Below are positions 1 to 9,700 of a DNA stretch of 64,000 nt, piece by piece. Source of the DNA: Adhaeribacter swui (GTDB lineage: Bacteria; Bacteroidota; Bacteroidia; Cytophagales; Hymenobacteraceae); assembly GCF_014217805.1 (NCBI RefSeq), contig NZ_CP055156.1, forward strand, positions 2,796,585 through 2,860,584. Reading direction: 5' to 3'. The stretch's first letter is position 1, and every line of letters begins with the position of its first letter. The position numbers were made by a program, and so were the translations under genes. The notes beneath the pieces were generated by a model. The model was not told the origin of the DNA. It saw only the letters and a program-made list of their open reading frames with translations, and made no database searches.

Positions 1-170
1 TTTGATGGTATTTACTAGAAAGTAAAAGAATTTAGATAAAGACACCTTAGATTTTAAGTGAAGACAGAATGAAAAAGGTTGAATTTAGAATAAAGACTTA
101 AAAATTGAGCTTATTTTTAAAAGCAGCCTAAATCTAGAAAGTAATTAATAGTCACGAAAACATAAAACGT

Positions 171-2681
171 ATGAGCAGTTTAGTAGCACAGCCCCAACGT
201 ATAGTAGTAATAGGAAATGGTATGGTTGGTTATAAGTTTTGTGAAAAGCTTGTAGCTAAAGCCCAACCCAGTGCTTTCCAAATTATTGTTTTCGGCGAAG
301 AACCTCGCCCCGCTTACGACCGCGTTCACCTGAGTGCTTATTTTTCCGGTACAACCGCCGAAGAACTAACCATGGCGCCGGTAGAATGGTATGCGCAGAA
401 TAATATTAATCTGCATTTAGGCGAATTAGTTACCAGTGTAAATGCCGCTACCCGAACTATTACCACTCATAAAGGAGAATCCATTAGCTACGATAAACTA
501 ATATTAGCTACCGGCTCCAGCGCTTTTGTGCCGCCCATTAACGGCGTGGAAAAAGAAGGCGTTTTCGTGTACCGCACCATCGAAGACCTGGATGCTATGT
601 TGGAATATGCGCCTAAGGCTAAAACTGCTGCTGTTATTGGCGGAGGTTTATTGGGCTTAGAAGCAGCCAAAGCAGCGGTAGATATGGGCCTGACCACTCA
701 TGTAATTGAATTTGCTTCCCGGTTAATGCCGCGGCAATTAGATGAAGCCGGTTCCGAAATGTTGAAGCGAAAACTCGAAAGCCTGGGCATCAGCATTCAT
801 TTAAATAAAAGTACTACCGCTATTCTGGGAGGACCGGGGGTAGAGAAAATGCTTTTTGCGGATGGTAGCGAGTTGGATGTAGATATGATTATTGTGTCGG
901 CGGGTATTAAGCCGCGCGACGAGTTAGCTATTAAAGCCGGTTTAGCCGTAGGGCCTCGGGGTGGTATTATGGTGAATGATGCCTTACAGACGTCGGATGC
1001 TAATATTTACGCTATCGGCGAAAGTGCTTTACACGGTGGCATGATTTACGGTTTGGTAGCGCCCGGTTACGATATGGCCGACACCGTTGTAACTAACTTA
1101 TTGGGCGGCGAGAAAACCTTCAAAGGTTTCGATATGTCTACCAAACTAAAATTGATTGGCGTAGACGTAGCCAGCTTCGGCGATGCATTTGCCAGTCCGG
1201 CCACCAGCCGTTCTATTGTTTTCGAAGACAAAGCCAAAGGTATTTACAAGCGCATTAATATTTCGGAAGACGGCAAACACTTAGTAGGTGGTATTTTGGT
1301 AGGTGATGCCGGTAACTACAACATGTTGCTGCAAACCGTACAAAACAAAATTATCCTACCCCAAGACCCCGAAGATTTGATTTTAGGTTCTCGTGGAGGC
1401 GCTTCTGAATCGGCTGGTGCGGGTGTAATGAGTTTGCCCGACGAAGCTTTGATTTGCTCTTGCGAAAACGTAAGTAAAGGGGATATCTGTTCGTCTGTAA
1501 AAGATGGAACCTGTACGGATGTAGCCGGAATAAAAAAATGCACCAAAGCCGGAACGGGTTGCGGCGGCTGCATTCCGATGGTGAATGATTTACTCAATGC
1601 TACCTTAAAGCAGATGGGTAAAGAAGTGAAAAAAGTATTGTGCGAGCACTTTGATTATTCCCGGCAAGAGTTACTGGATCTTGTAAAAGTAAATAATATC
1701 CGCAGCTTCGACGAATTACTGCACAGCCACGGTCGCGGTGATGGTTGCGAAATATGCAAACCAGCCGTAGCTTCTATCATGGCCAGCACCTGGAACGAGC
1801 TCATTCTAAAACAAGCCACCATCCAGGATACCAACGACCGCTATCTGGCTAATATTCAAAAAGGTGGTACATATTCAGTAGTGCCCCGCATTGCCGGCGG
1901 CGAAATTACTCCGGAAAAATTAATTGTCATCGGGCAGGTGGCGGCTAAATATGGCTTGTACACCAAAATTACCGGCGGCCAACGGATTGATATGTTCGGC
2001 GCCCGGGTGGATCAGTTGCCCGATATCTGGGAAGAATTAATAAATGCCGGTTTCGAAAGTGGCCACGCTTACGGCAAAAGCTTACGAACCGTAAAAAGCT
2101 GCGTGGGTTCTACCTGGTGCCGCTACGGCTTGCACGATTCGGTAGGGTTTGCCATTCAGGTAGAAGAGCGTTACCGAGGCTTGCGTTCGCCGCACAAATT
2201 AAAAGGCGGGGTTTCGGGTTGCGTGCGCGAATGTGCCGAAGCGCAATCGAAAGACTTTGGCATTATTGCCACCGAAAAAGGTTGGAATTTGTACATCTGC
2301 GGTAACGGCGGCGCTAAACCCCAGCACGCCCAGCTTTTCGCCACCGACCTCGACAGTGAAACCTGCATTAAATACCTCGACCGGTTCCTGATGTTTTACA
2401 TTAAAACCGCTGAACCCTTAAACCGAACCGCCACCTGGTTAAACAAAATGGAAGGCGGTATGGAGTACCTGCGCCAGGTGATTGTAGAAGATTCTTTAGG
2501 TATTTGCGCCGACCTGGATCGTGAGATGCAGTTTATGGTTGATACCTACGCCTGTGAATGGAAAGAAGTAGTGAACAATCCGGAGCTGCGCCAACGCTTC
2601 CAGCACTTCATTAACACACCCGAACCTGATCCGTCTATCCGCTTTAAACCCGAACGCGGCCAAAAAGTGCCGGTGGTTTAA
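171..2681 (+). CDS. nirB: Assimilatory nitrite reductase [NAD(P)H], large subunit NirB
   Basis: Reduces nitrite to ammonium in the cytoplasm, drawing electrons from NAD(P)H through FAD, [2Fe-2S], [4Fe-4S] and siroheme. The 836 residues match the usual NirB length. An FAD Rossmann motif lies at 12-20 (G15, G17, G20) and an NAD motif VIGGGLLGLE at 155-164. A BFD [2Fe-2S] module uses C429, C431, C464 and C467, and a second BFD-like helical segment spans about 490-540. A ferredoxin-like half-domain (about 560-630) leads to the siroheme/Fe4S4 ligands C644, C650, C684 and C688. ATG start. The 170 bases upstream are AT-rich and show no clear promoter. It is followed by nirD, porin, narK and nasA on the same strand, which fits an assimilatory role. 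Siroheme synthesis genes are not in the window. Confidence 0.96.
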   Translation: MSSLVAQPQRIVVIGNGMVGYKFCEKLVAKAQPSAFQIIVFGEEPRPAYDRVHLSAYFSGTTAEELTMAPVEWYAQNNINLHLGELVTSVNAATRTITTHKGESISYDKLILATGSSAFVPPINGVEKEGVFVYRTIEDLDAMLEYAPKAKTAAVIGGGLLGLEAAKAAVDMGLTTHVIEFASRLMPRQLDEAGSEMLKRKLESLGISIHLNKSTTAILGGPGVEKMLFADGSELDVDMIIVSAGIKPRDELAIKAGLAVGPRGGIMVNDALQTSDANIYAIGESALHGGMIYGLVAPGYDMADTVVTNLLGGEKTFKGFDMSTKLKLIGVDVASFGDAFASPATSRSIVFEDKAKGIYKRINISEDGKHLVGGILVGDAGNYNMLLQTVQNKIILPQDPEDLILGSRGGASESAGAGVMSLPDEALICSCENVSKGDICSSVKDGTCTDVAGIKKCTKAGTGCGGCIPMVNDLLNATLKQMGKEVKKVLCEHFDYSRQELLDLVKVNNIRSFDELLHSHGRGDGCEICKPAVASIMASTWNELILKQATIQDTNDRYLANIQKGGTYSVVPRIAGGEITPEKLIVIGQVAAKYGLYTKITGGQRIDMFGARVDQLPDIWEELINAGFESGHAYGKSLRTVKSCVGSTWCRYGLHDSVGFAIQVEERYRGLRSPHKLKGGVSGCVRECAEAQSKDFGIIATEKGWNLYICGNGGAKPQHAQLFATDLDSETCIKYLDRFLMFYIKTAEPLNRTATWLNKMEGGMEYLRQVIVEDSLGICADLDREMQFMVDTYACEWKEVVNNPELRQRFQHFINTPEPDPSIRFKPERGQKVPVV

Positions 2682-2781
2682 TGCTTATTAATCAACGATT
2701 TAGTGAAAATTAAAAGATAGGTTTTGGGCTATCCGGCCAGCGGCTTGCCTGATTTTTTAAAAAAATTAAAAATTAACGATC

Positions 2782-3153
2782 ATGATACAAACGCCTCCTT
2801 CTGCCGACCGCCTCGCTGATGTTTCGTTTTGGTTTAAAGCCGCCGAAGTAAGCGCCTTTCCGGAAAACGGTGGGGCCTGCGTGAAATACCAGGACCAACA
2901 AATTGCGGTATATCACTTTGCTAAGCGCAACGAGTGGTACGCTTCTCAGAACTTATGCCCGCATAAACAGCAAATGATTTTGTCGCGCGGCCTTATCGGT
3001 GACCAGTGCGGCGAACCCAAAGTGGCTTGTCCGTTTCACAAAAAAACATTCTCGTTGCTCACCGGTGAAAACCTGAACGGCGAATGCTACCACATTGAAA
3101 CTTACCCGGTTAAAATAGAAGACGGCTACGTGTACATCGGTTTGCGGGATTAG
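2782..3153 (+). CDS. nirD: Nitrite reductase small subunit NirD (Rieske type)
   Basis: A 123-residue partner of NirB with the Rieske fold. The [2Fe-2S] ligands are present as C59-P-H61 and C83-P-F-H86. Many NirD proteins have lost these ligands, so this one should still bind a cluster. It lies 100 bases after nirB on the same strand, with an AT block and no clear terminator between them, so co-transcription is likely. ATG start at 2782. A generic Rieske ferredoxin is the alternative reading, but position and length favour NirD. Confidence 0.9.
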   Translation: MIQTPPSADRLADVSFWFKAAEVSAFPENGGACVKYQDQQIAVYHFAKRNEWYASQNLCPHKQQMILSRGLIGDQCGEPKVACPFHKKTFSLLTGENLNGECYHIETYPVKIEDGYVYIGLRD

Positions 3154-3156
3154 CAC

Positions 3157-3246
3157 CTCACCCTAAATCCCTCTCCTCCAGGCGAGGGACTTCAAAAACG
3201 TGCACAACTCCCCTTCTCCTGGAGGAGAAGGGGTAGGGGGATGAGG
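3157..3246. repeat. Palindromic REP-like element, CCTCACCC type
   Basis: The left arm (3157-3183) and right arm (3217-3246) are imperfect inverted copies: CCTCACCC...CTCCTCCAGG against TCCTGGAGGAG...GATGAGG. A second, tighter palindrome (CCCTTCTCC/GGAGAAGGG) lies inside the right half. It sits directly after nirD. A related C-rich/G-rich hairpin occurs near 61388. No coding potential is evident. Confidence 0.75.
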
Positions 3247-3260
3247 TTCCAAAAATCACT

Positions 3261-3406
3261 GCTGGCGCGAGCGTCCACGCTCGTGTCTAACCATCTGGTA
3301 GGCCTCTGGCCGGGTGAACCGATAAACTTAAAAAAGCCAATCAGCAACAAGTTTCTACCGGCCAGAGGCCGGACGATAAGCATCACGAGCGATGACGCTC
3401 GCGATA
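3261..3406. repeat. About 150-bp compound palindrome, copy 1
   Basis: The outer arms are each a hairpin (GAGCG/CGCTC) and are also inverted copies of one another, matching at about 18 of 20 positions (CGCGAGCGTC against its complement). An inner pair, GGCCTCTGGCCGG near 3300 and CCGGCCAGAGGCC near 3358, forms a 13-bp long-range stem. A second copy lies at 10312-10459. With the element at 3157 it fills the nirD-porin spacer. A reading frame runs through it, but that looks like chance. A REP/MITE-like mobile palindrome is the likeliest class. Confidence 0.8.
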
Positions 3407-3501
3407 TCAGAATTTTAAAAATCCCACGCTAGCAAATTTTAAAAATTTCATTGCCATCCATTTAAACAAAATCAATCCACCCGTGTAACCGCCTAAAATC
3501 C

Positions 3502-4959
3502 ATGAAGAAGAAATACCTTATTCCGTTTCTTGCCCTATTTGCTTACCAAGCGCAGGCGCAGATTACCATTTCGGGGCAACTGCGTACCCGTACGGAGTTA
3601 CGCGATGGATTTGGCAATTTGCCGAACAAAGGTGCCTCGCCGGCCTTTTTTACTTCGCAGCGGGCCCGCCTGAATTTGGGCTACAGCCTGGATAAAATTA
3701 AATTTTTTACGGCTATTCAGGATGTACGCATTTGGGGGCAAGACGCTTCTACGATTAGTAACGCCGACGGCAATAAATTAATGCTGCACGAAATGTGGGC
3801 CGAAATCGTGCTCGCCAATGCTGCGGATTCAACAGCTGCCATTAAAGGCCTGGATTACTTTGGTTTAAAAATCGGCCGTCAAGAAATAAGCTACGACGAT
3901 CAACGCTTACTCGGCAACCTGGATTGGTTGCAGCAAGCCCGCCGCCACGATGCGGCCATTTTTAAATTAATGCACAAAGGTGTGCAGTTAGATGTAGGCG
4001 TAGCTTATAACCAAAATGCTGAATTAAAAGAAGGCAGAATATACGTGCCGGGTAATGTGCCCACAGGAACAACTACCGGGCAGATTCCGGTAACCGGAAC
4101 AGTAAACCCAGCGGGTACCAACGGCATCGGGCAAATGTACAAGGCTTTTCACTATGCTTACCTGAGTAAAAAAGTAGGGGCATTTAAGGTATCAGGGTTG
4201 TTATTTAACGATTATTTTCAAAAATCCAGGGTAACTACTACGGGCCGTATTTTCACGAAGGGCCTGAATTCCCGGTATACCACCGGCCTAAATGCTGCAT
4301 TGCTGCCAAGCCCCACGAATAAATTAATGTTGAATGTTTCGGGTTATTACCAGGGAAACAAAGATAAAGAAGGAAACCCGCTCAAAGCTTATTTTGCCAG
4401 TATCTACAGCAGCTATTCTTTTGGTGTATTTTCGGCCGGTCCGGGTTTTGATTTTTACTCCGGCAACAACGGCGAACAGACTACCAAAGTCAATCACCGT
4501 TTTGATCCGCTCTACGGCACACCGCATAAGTTTGGTGGTTTAATGGATTATTTCTACGCCGCCGATGGTCACGGACCAGCGGGTCTGAAAGATTTTTATG
4601 TAAAAAGTCGCTATACCAAAGGTAATTTTTCTACGGCCGTAGACCTGCACCAGTTTTTATCCGGCAACCAGATTGCCTACCGCGAAAATAATGCGGATGC
4701 CTTAACCCGCTACCAATCCAACCTGGGCACCGAAGTAGATGTGATTTCTACTTTTACTTACGGCAAATACATCACCTTCGAAGCGGGTTATGCCCATATG
4801 TTCGGTACTAATTCCCTAAACCGTATCAAAACTTCCGGGTTTCCGGCCGCTAACAACACTTACCTGCCCAAGCAGCGCCAGGCCAACTGGGCTTACCTCA
4901 TGATTAACATCAAACCTGAATTCCTGGCTACTAAAGCTACGGCGCAACCGAAAGCCTAA
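3502..4959 (+). CDS. Outer-membrane porin, alginate export family-like
   Basis: A 485-residue predicted beta-barrel. Residues 1-20 form a Sec signal peptide ending in AQAQ. The mature part is rich in alternating aromatic/polar strands and Gly/Asn/Tyr turns, with an N-terminal segment (SGQLRTRTELRDGF) typical of the alginate-export barrel family. Its place between nirBD and narK suggests it admits nitrate or nitrite across the outer membrane. That role is inferred from position, since members of this family serve various small anions and sugars. ATG start at 3502. It is 39 bases upstream of narK, so the two are probably one transcript. Confidence 0.8.
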   Translation: MKKKYLIPFLALFAYQAQAQITISGQLRTRTELRDGFGNLPNKGASPAFFTSQRARLNLGYSLDKIKFFTAIQDVRIWGQDASTISNADGNKLMLHEMWAEIVLANAADSTAAIKGLDYFGLKIGRQEISYDDQRLLGNLDWLQQARRHDAAIFKLMHKGVQLDVGVAYNQNAELKEGRIYVPGNVPTGTTTGQIPVTGTVNPAGTNGIGQMYKAFHYAYLSKKVGAFKVSGLLFNDYFQKSRVTTTGRIFTKGLNSRYTTGLNAALLPSPTNKLMLNVSGYYQGNKDKEGNPLKAYFASIYSSYSFGVFSAGPGFDFYSGNNGEQTTKVNHRFDPLYGTPHKFGGLMDYFYAADGHGPAGLKDFYVKSRYTKGNFSTAVDLHQFLSGNQIAYRENNADALTRYQSNLGTEVDVISTFTYGKYITFEAGYAHMFGTNSLNRIKTSGFPAANNTYLPKQRQANWAYLMINIKPEFLATKATAQPKA

Positions 4960-4998
4960 AAAAATTAAAAATAATTTACTAACCATAACCAATCAGTC

Positions 4999-6372
4999 AT
5001 GACGCTACTATCCAGCCCTACAGTCGGTAAAGCCACCAAAATCAAGATTTTTAGTTTTGCCGGCCCGCACATGCGTACGTTTCATATTACGTGGTTTGCC
5101 TTTTTTCTTTGTTTTGTTGCCTGGTTTGGCGTGGCCCCGTTAATGCCAGTAATCCGCGAAGAGTTTCATTTAACTAAAGCCCAAATTGGTAACATTATTA
5201 TCTCCTCGGTAGGTATTACCATTTTTGCCCGCTTGTTTATCGGCTGGCTGTGCGATAGAATTGGTCCCCGGATTACCTACAGTATTATTTTAATTCTGGG
5301 TTCGTTGCCGGTCATGTTTATTGGCCTAAGCAATAGCTACGAATCCTTTTTGCTGTTCCGGTTGGCCATTGGCGTAATCGGGGCATCGTTTGTGGTAACC
5401 CAGTTTCATACCTCATTAATGTTTGCGCCTAACGTAGTAGGCACCGCTAATGCTACTACAGCAGGTTGGGGCAACATGGGCGGTGGCGCCACTCAAATTA
5501 TTATGCCCCTGATTTTTGCCGGGTTTATTGGTTTGGGTTACGTAGATACGGCCGCCTGGCGGTATGCAATGGTAGTACCCGGAGTTTTGTTATTCTTGAT
5601 GGGGATTGCCTATTATAAATTTACCCAGGATACCCCCGAAGGCAACATAGCCGATTTAAAAAAGAACGACCCGGCTTACCGGATGAAAGCAGCCGAGAGC
5701 AAAGGCGCTTTCTGGAAAGCCTGCAAAGATATCCGGGTGTGGATGCTGTTCTTAATCTACGGTGCTTGCTTCGGTATCGAAATCACCATCGACAACATTG
5801 CCGCCATTTACTACTTCGATAAGTTTAAGCTGAACCTGGAAACAGCGGGTTTAATTGCCGGTCTGTTCGGAATGATGAATATTTTTGCCCGCACCCTGGG
5901 CGGTTATTTCGGTGATAAAGCTGGTATCCGGTACGGTTTAAAAGGTCGGGTTTTATTTCTGGCGTTCGCTTTATTCATGGAAGGTGTGGCCCTGATTCTT
6001 TTCTCCCAAATGACCGTTTTACCCATTGCCATTGCCGCCATGTTGTTCTTTAGCTTATTCGTGAAAATGTCGGAAGGAGCTACGTTTTCCGTGGTACCAT
6101 TTATTAATAAAAAAGCCATTGGCTCTGTGTCCGGTATTGTGGGAGCTGGCGGTAACGTAGGCGCCGTACTAGCCGGTTTTCTCCTGAAAGACGAATCCTT
6201 AACCTACAGCGATGCTTTATTTATCATTGGTTGTACGGTAATGGCGGTATCATTCGCCTCGTTCCTGGTACGTTTCACCAAAGCCCACGAAGCCGAAGCG
6301 CAACAAGAAATGAACGAGTCTTTAGGTACCGTTCCGACCAGTTCAGAAACCCCGGTTCCTGCTATCGCATAA
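4999..6372 (+). CDS. narK: Nitrate/nitrite transporter, MFS NNP family (NarK/NasA type)
   Basis: A 457-residue inner-membrane transporter with about 12 hydrophobic segments. It carries both NNP glycine-rich signatures: GWGNMGGGATQ near residue 155 and GIVGAGGNVGAVLAGF near 378. Charged loop motifs such as GWLCDRIGPR fit the major facilitator fold. It probably brings nitrate into the cytoplasm for the reductase encoded next. The C-terminal 25 residues are hydrophilic. ATG start at 4999. The sequence does not decide between nitrate/proton symport and nitrate/nitrite exchange, but the assimilatory context favours uptake. Confidence 0.93.
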   Translation: MTLLSSPTVGKATKIKIFSFAGPHMRTFHITWFAFFLCFVAWFGVAPLMPVIREEFHLTKAQIGNIIISSVGITIFARLFIGWLCDRIGPRITYSIILILGSLPVMFIGLSNSYESFLLFRLAIGVIGASFVVTQFHTSLMFAPNVVGTANATTAGWGNMGGGATQIIMPLIFAGFIGLGYVDTAAWRYAMVVPGVLLFLMGIAYYKFTQDTPEGNIADLKKNDPAYRMKAAESKGAFWKACKDIRVWMLFLIYGACFGIEITIDNIAAIYYFDKFKLNLETAGLIAGLFGMMNIFARTLGGYFGDKAGIRYGLKGRVLFLAFALFMEGVALILFSQMTVLPIAIAAMLFFSLFVKMSEGATFSVVPFINKKAIGSVSGIVGAGGNVGAVLAGFLLKDESLTYSDALFIIGCTVMAVSFASFLVRFTKAHEAEAQQEMNESLGTVPTSSETPVPAIA

Positions 6373-6374
6373 AT

Positions 6375-6435
6375 CAGAATCGCGTATTTCGAATCGCGGA
6401 TATACACAGATTTGACGGATTACGCGGATTTTAGA
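6375..6435. repeat. Degenerate GGATTACGCGGATT-type spacer array
   Basis: Short imperfect repeats of a GCGGATT/GACGGATT unit begin right after the narK stop. On the minus strand they read as a G-poor ATCCGCGATTC-type sequence running into the end of narK, the same orientation seen for other spacer arrays in this window. Confidence 0.55.
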
Positions 6436-6497
6436 ATTAGCAAATTTTTAAAAATCTTGAATTCCAAGACAAGCTGAAGCTAAAAGCAAAGACACCA

Positions 6498-6734
6498 GTT
6501 TGGCTGTTGAGGGCCTTCTAAGGTTCCGGTGCTGCATAGCAGCATTCCGCAGACGGAGTCGAGGAAAGGAAGCTTAGACCGCCCGAAAGAGCCAAACGAG
6601 GCCCGCCGGCCATGAGGCAAAACTTGAAGTTAGCAAGTTAGATAGCACCGTAGCAATCGGGGATTGCAAATCCCCAGCAAGTAAGCTTATGGATTACAAA
6701 TCCGAAAGAGCGAAAATAAAAGGTGAAATACCTT
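6498..6734 (+). ncRNA. Structured leader or palindromic repeat upstream of nitrate reductase
   Basis: An 8-bp closing stem (GTTTGGCT 6498-6504 region with AGCCAAAC 6590-6597) encloses GGGC/GCCC plus TCTAAG/CTTAGA with a 2x2 internal loop. Inside are two hairpins, TGCTGC-ATA-GCAGCA (6530-6544) and TCCG-CAGA-CGGA (6546-6557). Further hairpins follow: AACTTG/CAAGTT (6621-6639), GGGGATT-GCA-AATCCCC (6659-6675), GGATT-ACA-AATCC (6691-6703) and AAGGT/ACCTT (6720-6734). The last ends 21 bases before the ATG. It could be a cis-regulatory RNA for nasA or a cluster of REP-like repeats. I recognise no known riboswitch class. Confidence 0.5.
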
Positions 6735-6755
6735 AAATAATGGAGATTAAAGCAA

Positions 6756-9700
6756 ATGAAAAAGAATAAGAGCCATCGTTTTAAAACTACCTGTTCATAC
6801 TGCGGCGTAGGCTGCGGCATTGTGGTGGAGCAAGACGCGAAAGGTAAAATTCGGGTAGAAGGCGATGCGGAGCATCCGGTAAACAGAGGCATGCTTTGCT
6901 CCAAAGGAATGAATTTGCACTATGTCGTTTCGGACCATTCTGACCGGTTGCTGTACCCCGAAATGCGCTGGGCTAAAAATCAACCGCGCCAACGGGTAAG
7001 CTGGGATACCGCCTTAGACCGGGCTGCCGCCGTTTTCAAAACCATTATTGATAAGTACGGACCCGATTCGGTTGGCTTTTATGCGTCCGGACAATGCCTG
7101 ACAGAAGAATATTACATCGTGAACAAACTGGTAAAAGGCTATTTGGGTACGAATAACCTCGATACCAATTCCCGGTTGTGCATGAGTTCGGCAGTGGTGG
7201 GTTACAAAATGGCCCTCGGCGAAGATGCTGTCCCGGCAAGCTATGAGGATATCGAATTAGCCGATTGTTTTTTTATTGCCGGTGCCAATCCGGCTTGGTG
7301 CCATCCCATTCTTTTCCGGCGTTTAGAGCAGCACAAAGAACAGCATCCGGAAATTAAAATAATTGTAGTTGACCCGCGGCGTACTAAAACCTGCGCGCTC
7401 GCTGATTTACACTTACAGATAAATCCGGGTACCGATATTGTTTTGTACCACGCTATTGCCCGTTATCTCATCGAAGAAAATTTGATTGATGAGGCTTTCG
7501 TGCAGAACCATACCGATGGATTTGAAAATTTTAAAAACTTTGTTTTTCAGACCAGTATCGAAGAAGCGGCTTTTATCTGCGATGTGTCTGTTTCGGATAT
7601 AAAACTGGCCGCTACTTACATTGGCAATGCCAACGGTTTTATTTCGATGTGGGCCATGGGCCTGAACCAAAGCGTAATAGGGGTAGATAAAAACCTGGCT
7701 TTATTAAACTTATCTCTCATCACTGGGCAGATTGGTAAACCAGGTTCCGGGCCTTTGTCCTTAACCGGCCAGCCAAACGCTATGGGCGGTCGTGAAGTAG
7801 GTGGTATGGCTAATTTGTTATCGGCGCACCGCGATTTAGCTAATCCCGTGCACCGCCAGGAAGTGGCGAATTACTGGGGGGTGCCCAGCGTACCCGCTCA
7901 ACCCGGCCTTACCGCCACCGAAATGTTCCGGGCACTACGCGAAGATAAATTAAAAGCCGTTTGGATTATTTGTACCAACCCCTTAGTAAGTTTGCCGGAG
8001 GCCGGTATTATAGAAGAAGCTTTGAAAAAAGCCCGTTTTGTAGTGGTCCAGGATATTTCAAACAAAGCCGATACCTTACAGTACGCCGATTTAATATTGC
8101 CTGCGGCCGGTTGGCTCGAAAAAGAAGGCACCATGACTAACTCCGAGCGACGCATAAGCTACTTAAACAAAGTAGTATCACCTCCCGGCGAAGCCTTGCC
8201 CGACGTAGAAATTCTTTGCCGTTTTGCCAAGAAAATGAATTTCTCTGGGTTTGATTACAAACGAACCGATGAAATTTACGAAGAGCACGCCCGCCTGACC
8301 AAAGGAACCAACATTGATATTAGCGGCTTAAATTACGAAGCGTTGCAGGAAAAACGCAGCATCCAATGGCCGGTTCCGGCATTGGGTCATGAAGGCACGC
8401 CTCGCTTGTTTACCGACCATCAGTTTTACACCCCAAATAAACGCGCTAAAATCTTGTCCCCGGCTTCGGTGCATAACCAGTCGGAGCCGGTGAGTCCGGA
8501 ATTTCCTTTGATTTTAACTACCGGCCGTATTCGTGACCAATGGCATACCATGACGCGCACCGGGAAAGTAAATAAACTCAAGCAACACTTAGGTAAACCC
8601 TTCCTGGAAATTAACCCGTTAGATGCTGCTCTGCGCGATATCAATGACGGAGATACCGTAGAGATTGTAAGCCAGCGCGGTAAAGTTCGGGTAAATGCCG
8701 TGGTTACAACCGATATTAAAACCGGCGTGATATTCCTGCCCATGCACTGGGGAAAAATATTAAACCGCGATTTTGGCCGTACCAACAACTTAACCAATAC
8801 CCTCGTCGACCTAAAATCGAAAGAACCGGATTTTAAATTTTCGGCGGTACAGGTTCAGAAATACCAGAAGCCGTTCGAGAAAATAGTCATTATTGGCGCC
8901 GGGGCAGCTGCTTACCGTTTTATCAATACCTACCGAGAGAAGAATATTACCGACGATATTCATGTGTTTTCGCAGGAAGCTTATCCGTTTTACAACCGGG
9001 TATTATTGCCCGAATACCTGAACGGCCACCTGAACTGGGAACAACTCGAAAAATTTAAAGCCGGTGAACTTGCTAAGTTAGACGTGTACCTGCACGAATC
9101 CACGGGTATCCGGTCCATTAACCGGGTAGCCAAAACTGTTACTGATACCCACGGCAAAGTTCACACTTATGATAAGCTAATTATTGCTACCGGTAGCCGG
9201 GCCTTCGTGCCGAAAGATGTACCCATGGAGCTGCCGGGTATTTTTACCATGCGTAACCGCGGCGATGCCGACCGTTTAAAAACTTTCCTGAACCACCAGG
9301 GGCACGTAGTAATTGTAGGAGGAGGTTTACTAGGTTTGGAGTTAGCCGCCTCCTTACGTGAAATAGATATTAACGTGTCCATTGTGCAACTGAGCTCGCG
9401 GCTCATGGAGCGGCAACTCGACTTAATTTCCGGGGATTTACTGCGCGAGCACATCGACGAGATGGACGTTAAAGTTTATTTCAACGACCAGGTACAAACC
9501 ATTTTCCCGAATAAAAACGAACCTGGACTGGTAGTAAATTTAAAAAGTGGAAAAGCCTTACCGTGTAACGCAGTAGTATATGCCGTAGGAACGCGCCCCA
9601 ACGTAGAACTTGCCCTGGAAGCCCAGATTGCCTGCGGTCGCGGAATTTTAGTAAACGATTACTTACAAACCACTACCGACTCCGACATTTTTGCCATGGG

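Noticed and set aside
1640-1790. Second cysteine-containing segment in NirB as an extra novel cluster
   Set aside because: NirB proteins normally carry two BFD-like segments. This one lacks the full CxC...CxxC set.
3241-3432. 63-codon plus-strand reading frame
   Set aside because: It lies across the compound palindrome, and its codons follow the repeat arms, so it is a by-product of the repeat.
6498-6597. Known riboswitch (for example molybdenum cofactor) or RNase P RNA fragment
   Set aside because: GAGGAAAG resembles an RNase P signature, but the other conserved parts are missing, and I could not match the layout to the Moco motif.
8426-8797. 123-codon minus-strand frame inside nasA
   Set aside because: Antisense to the molybdopterin-binding domain. 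No start signal or recognisable product.
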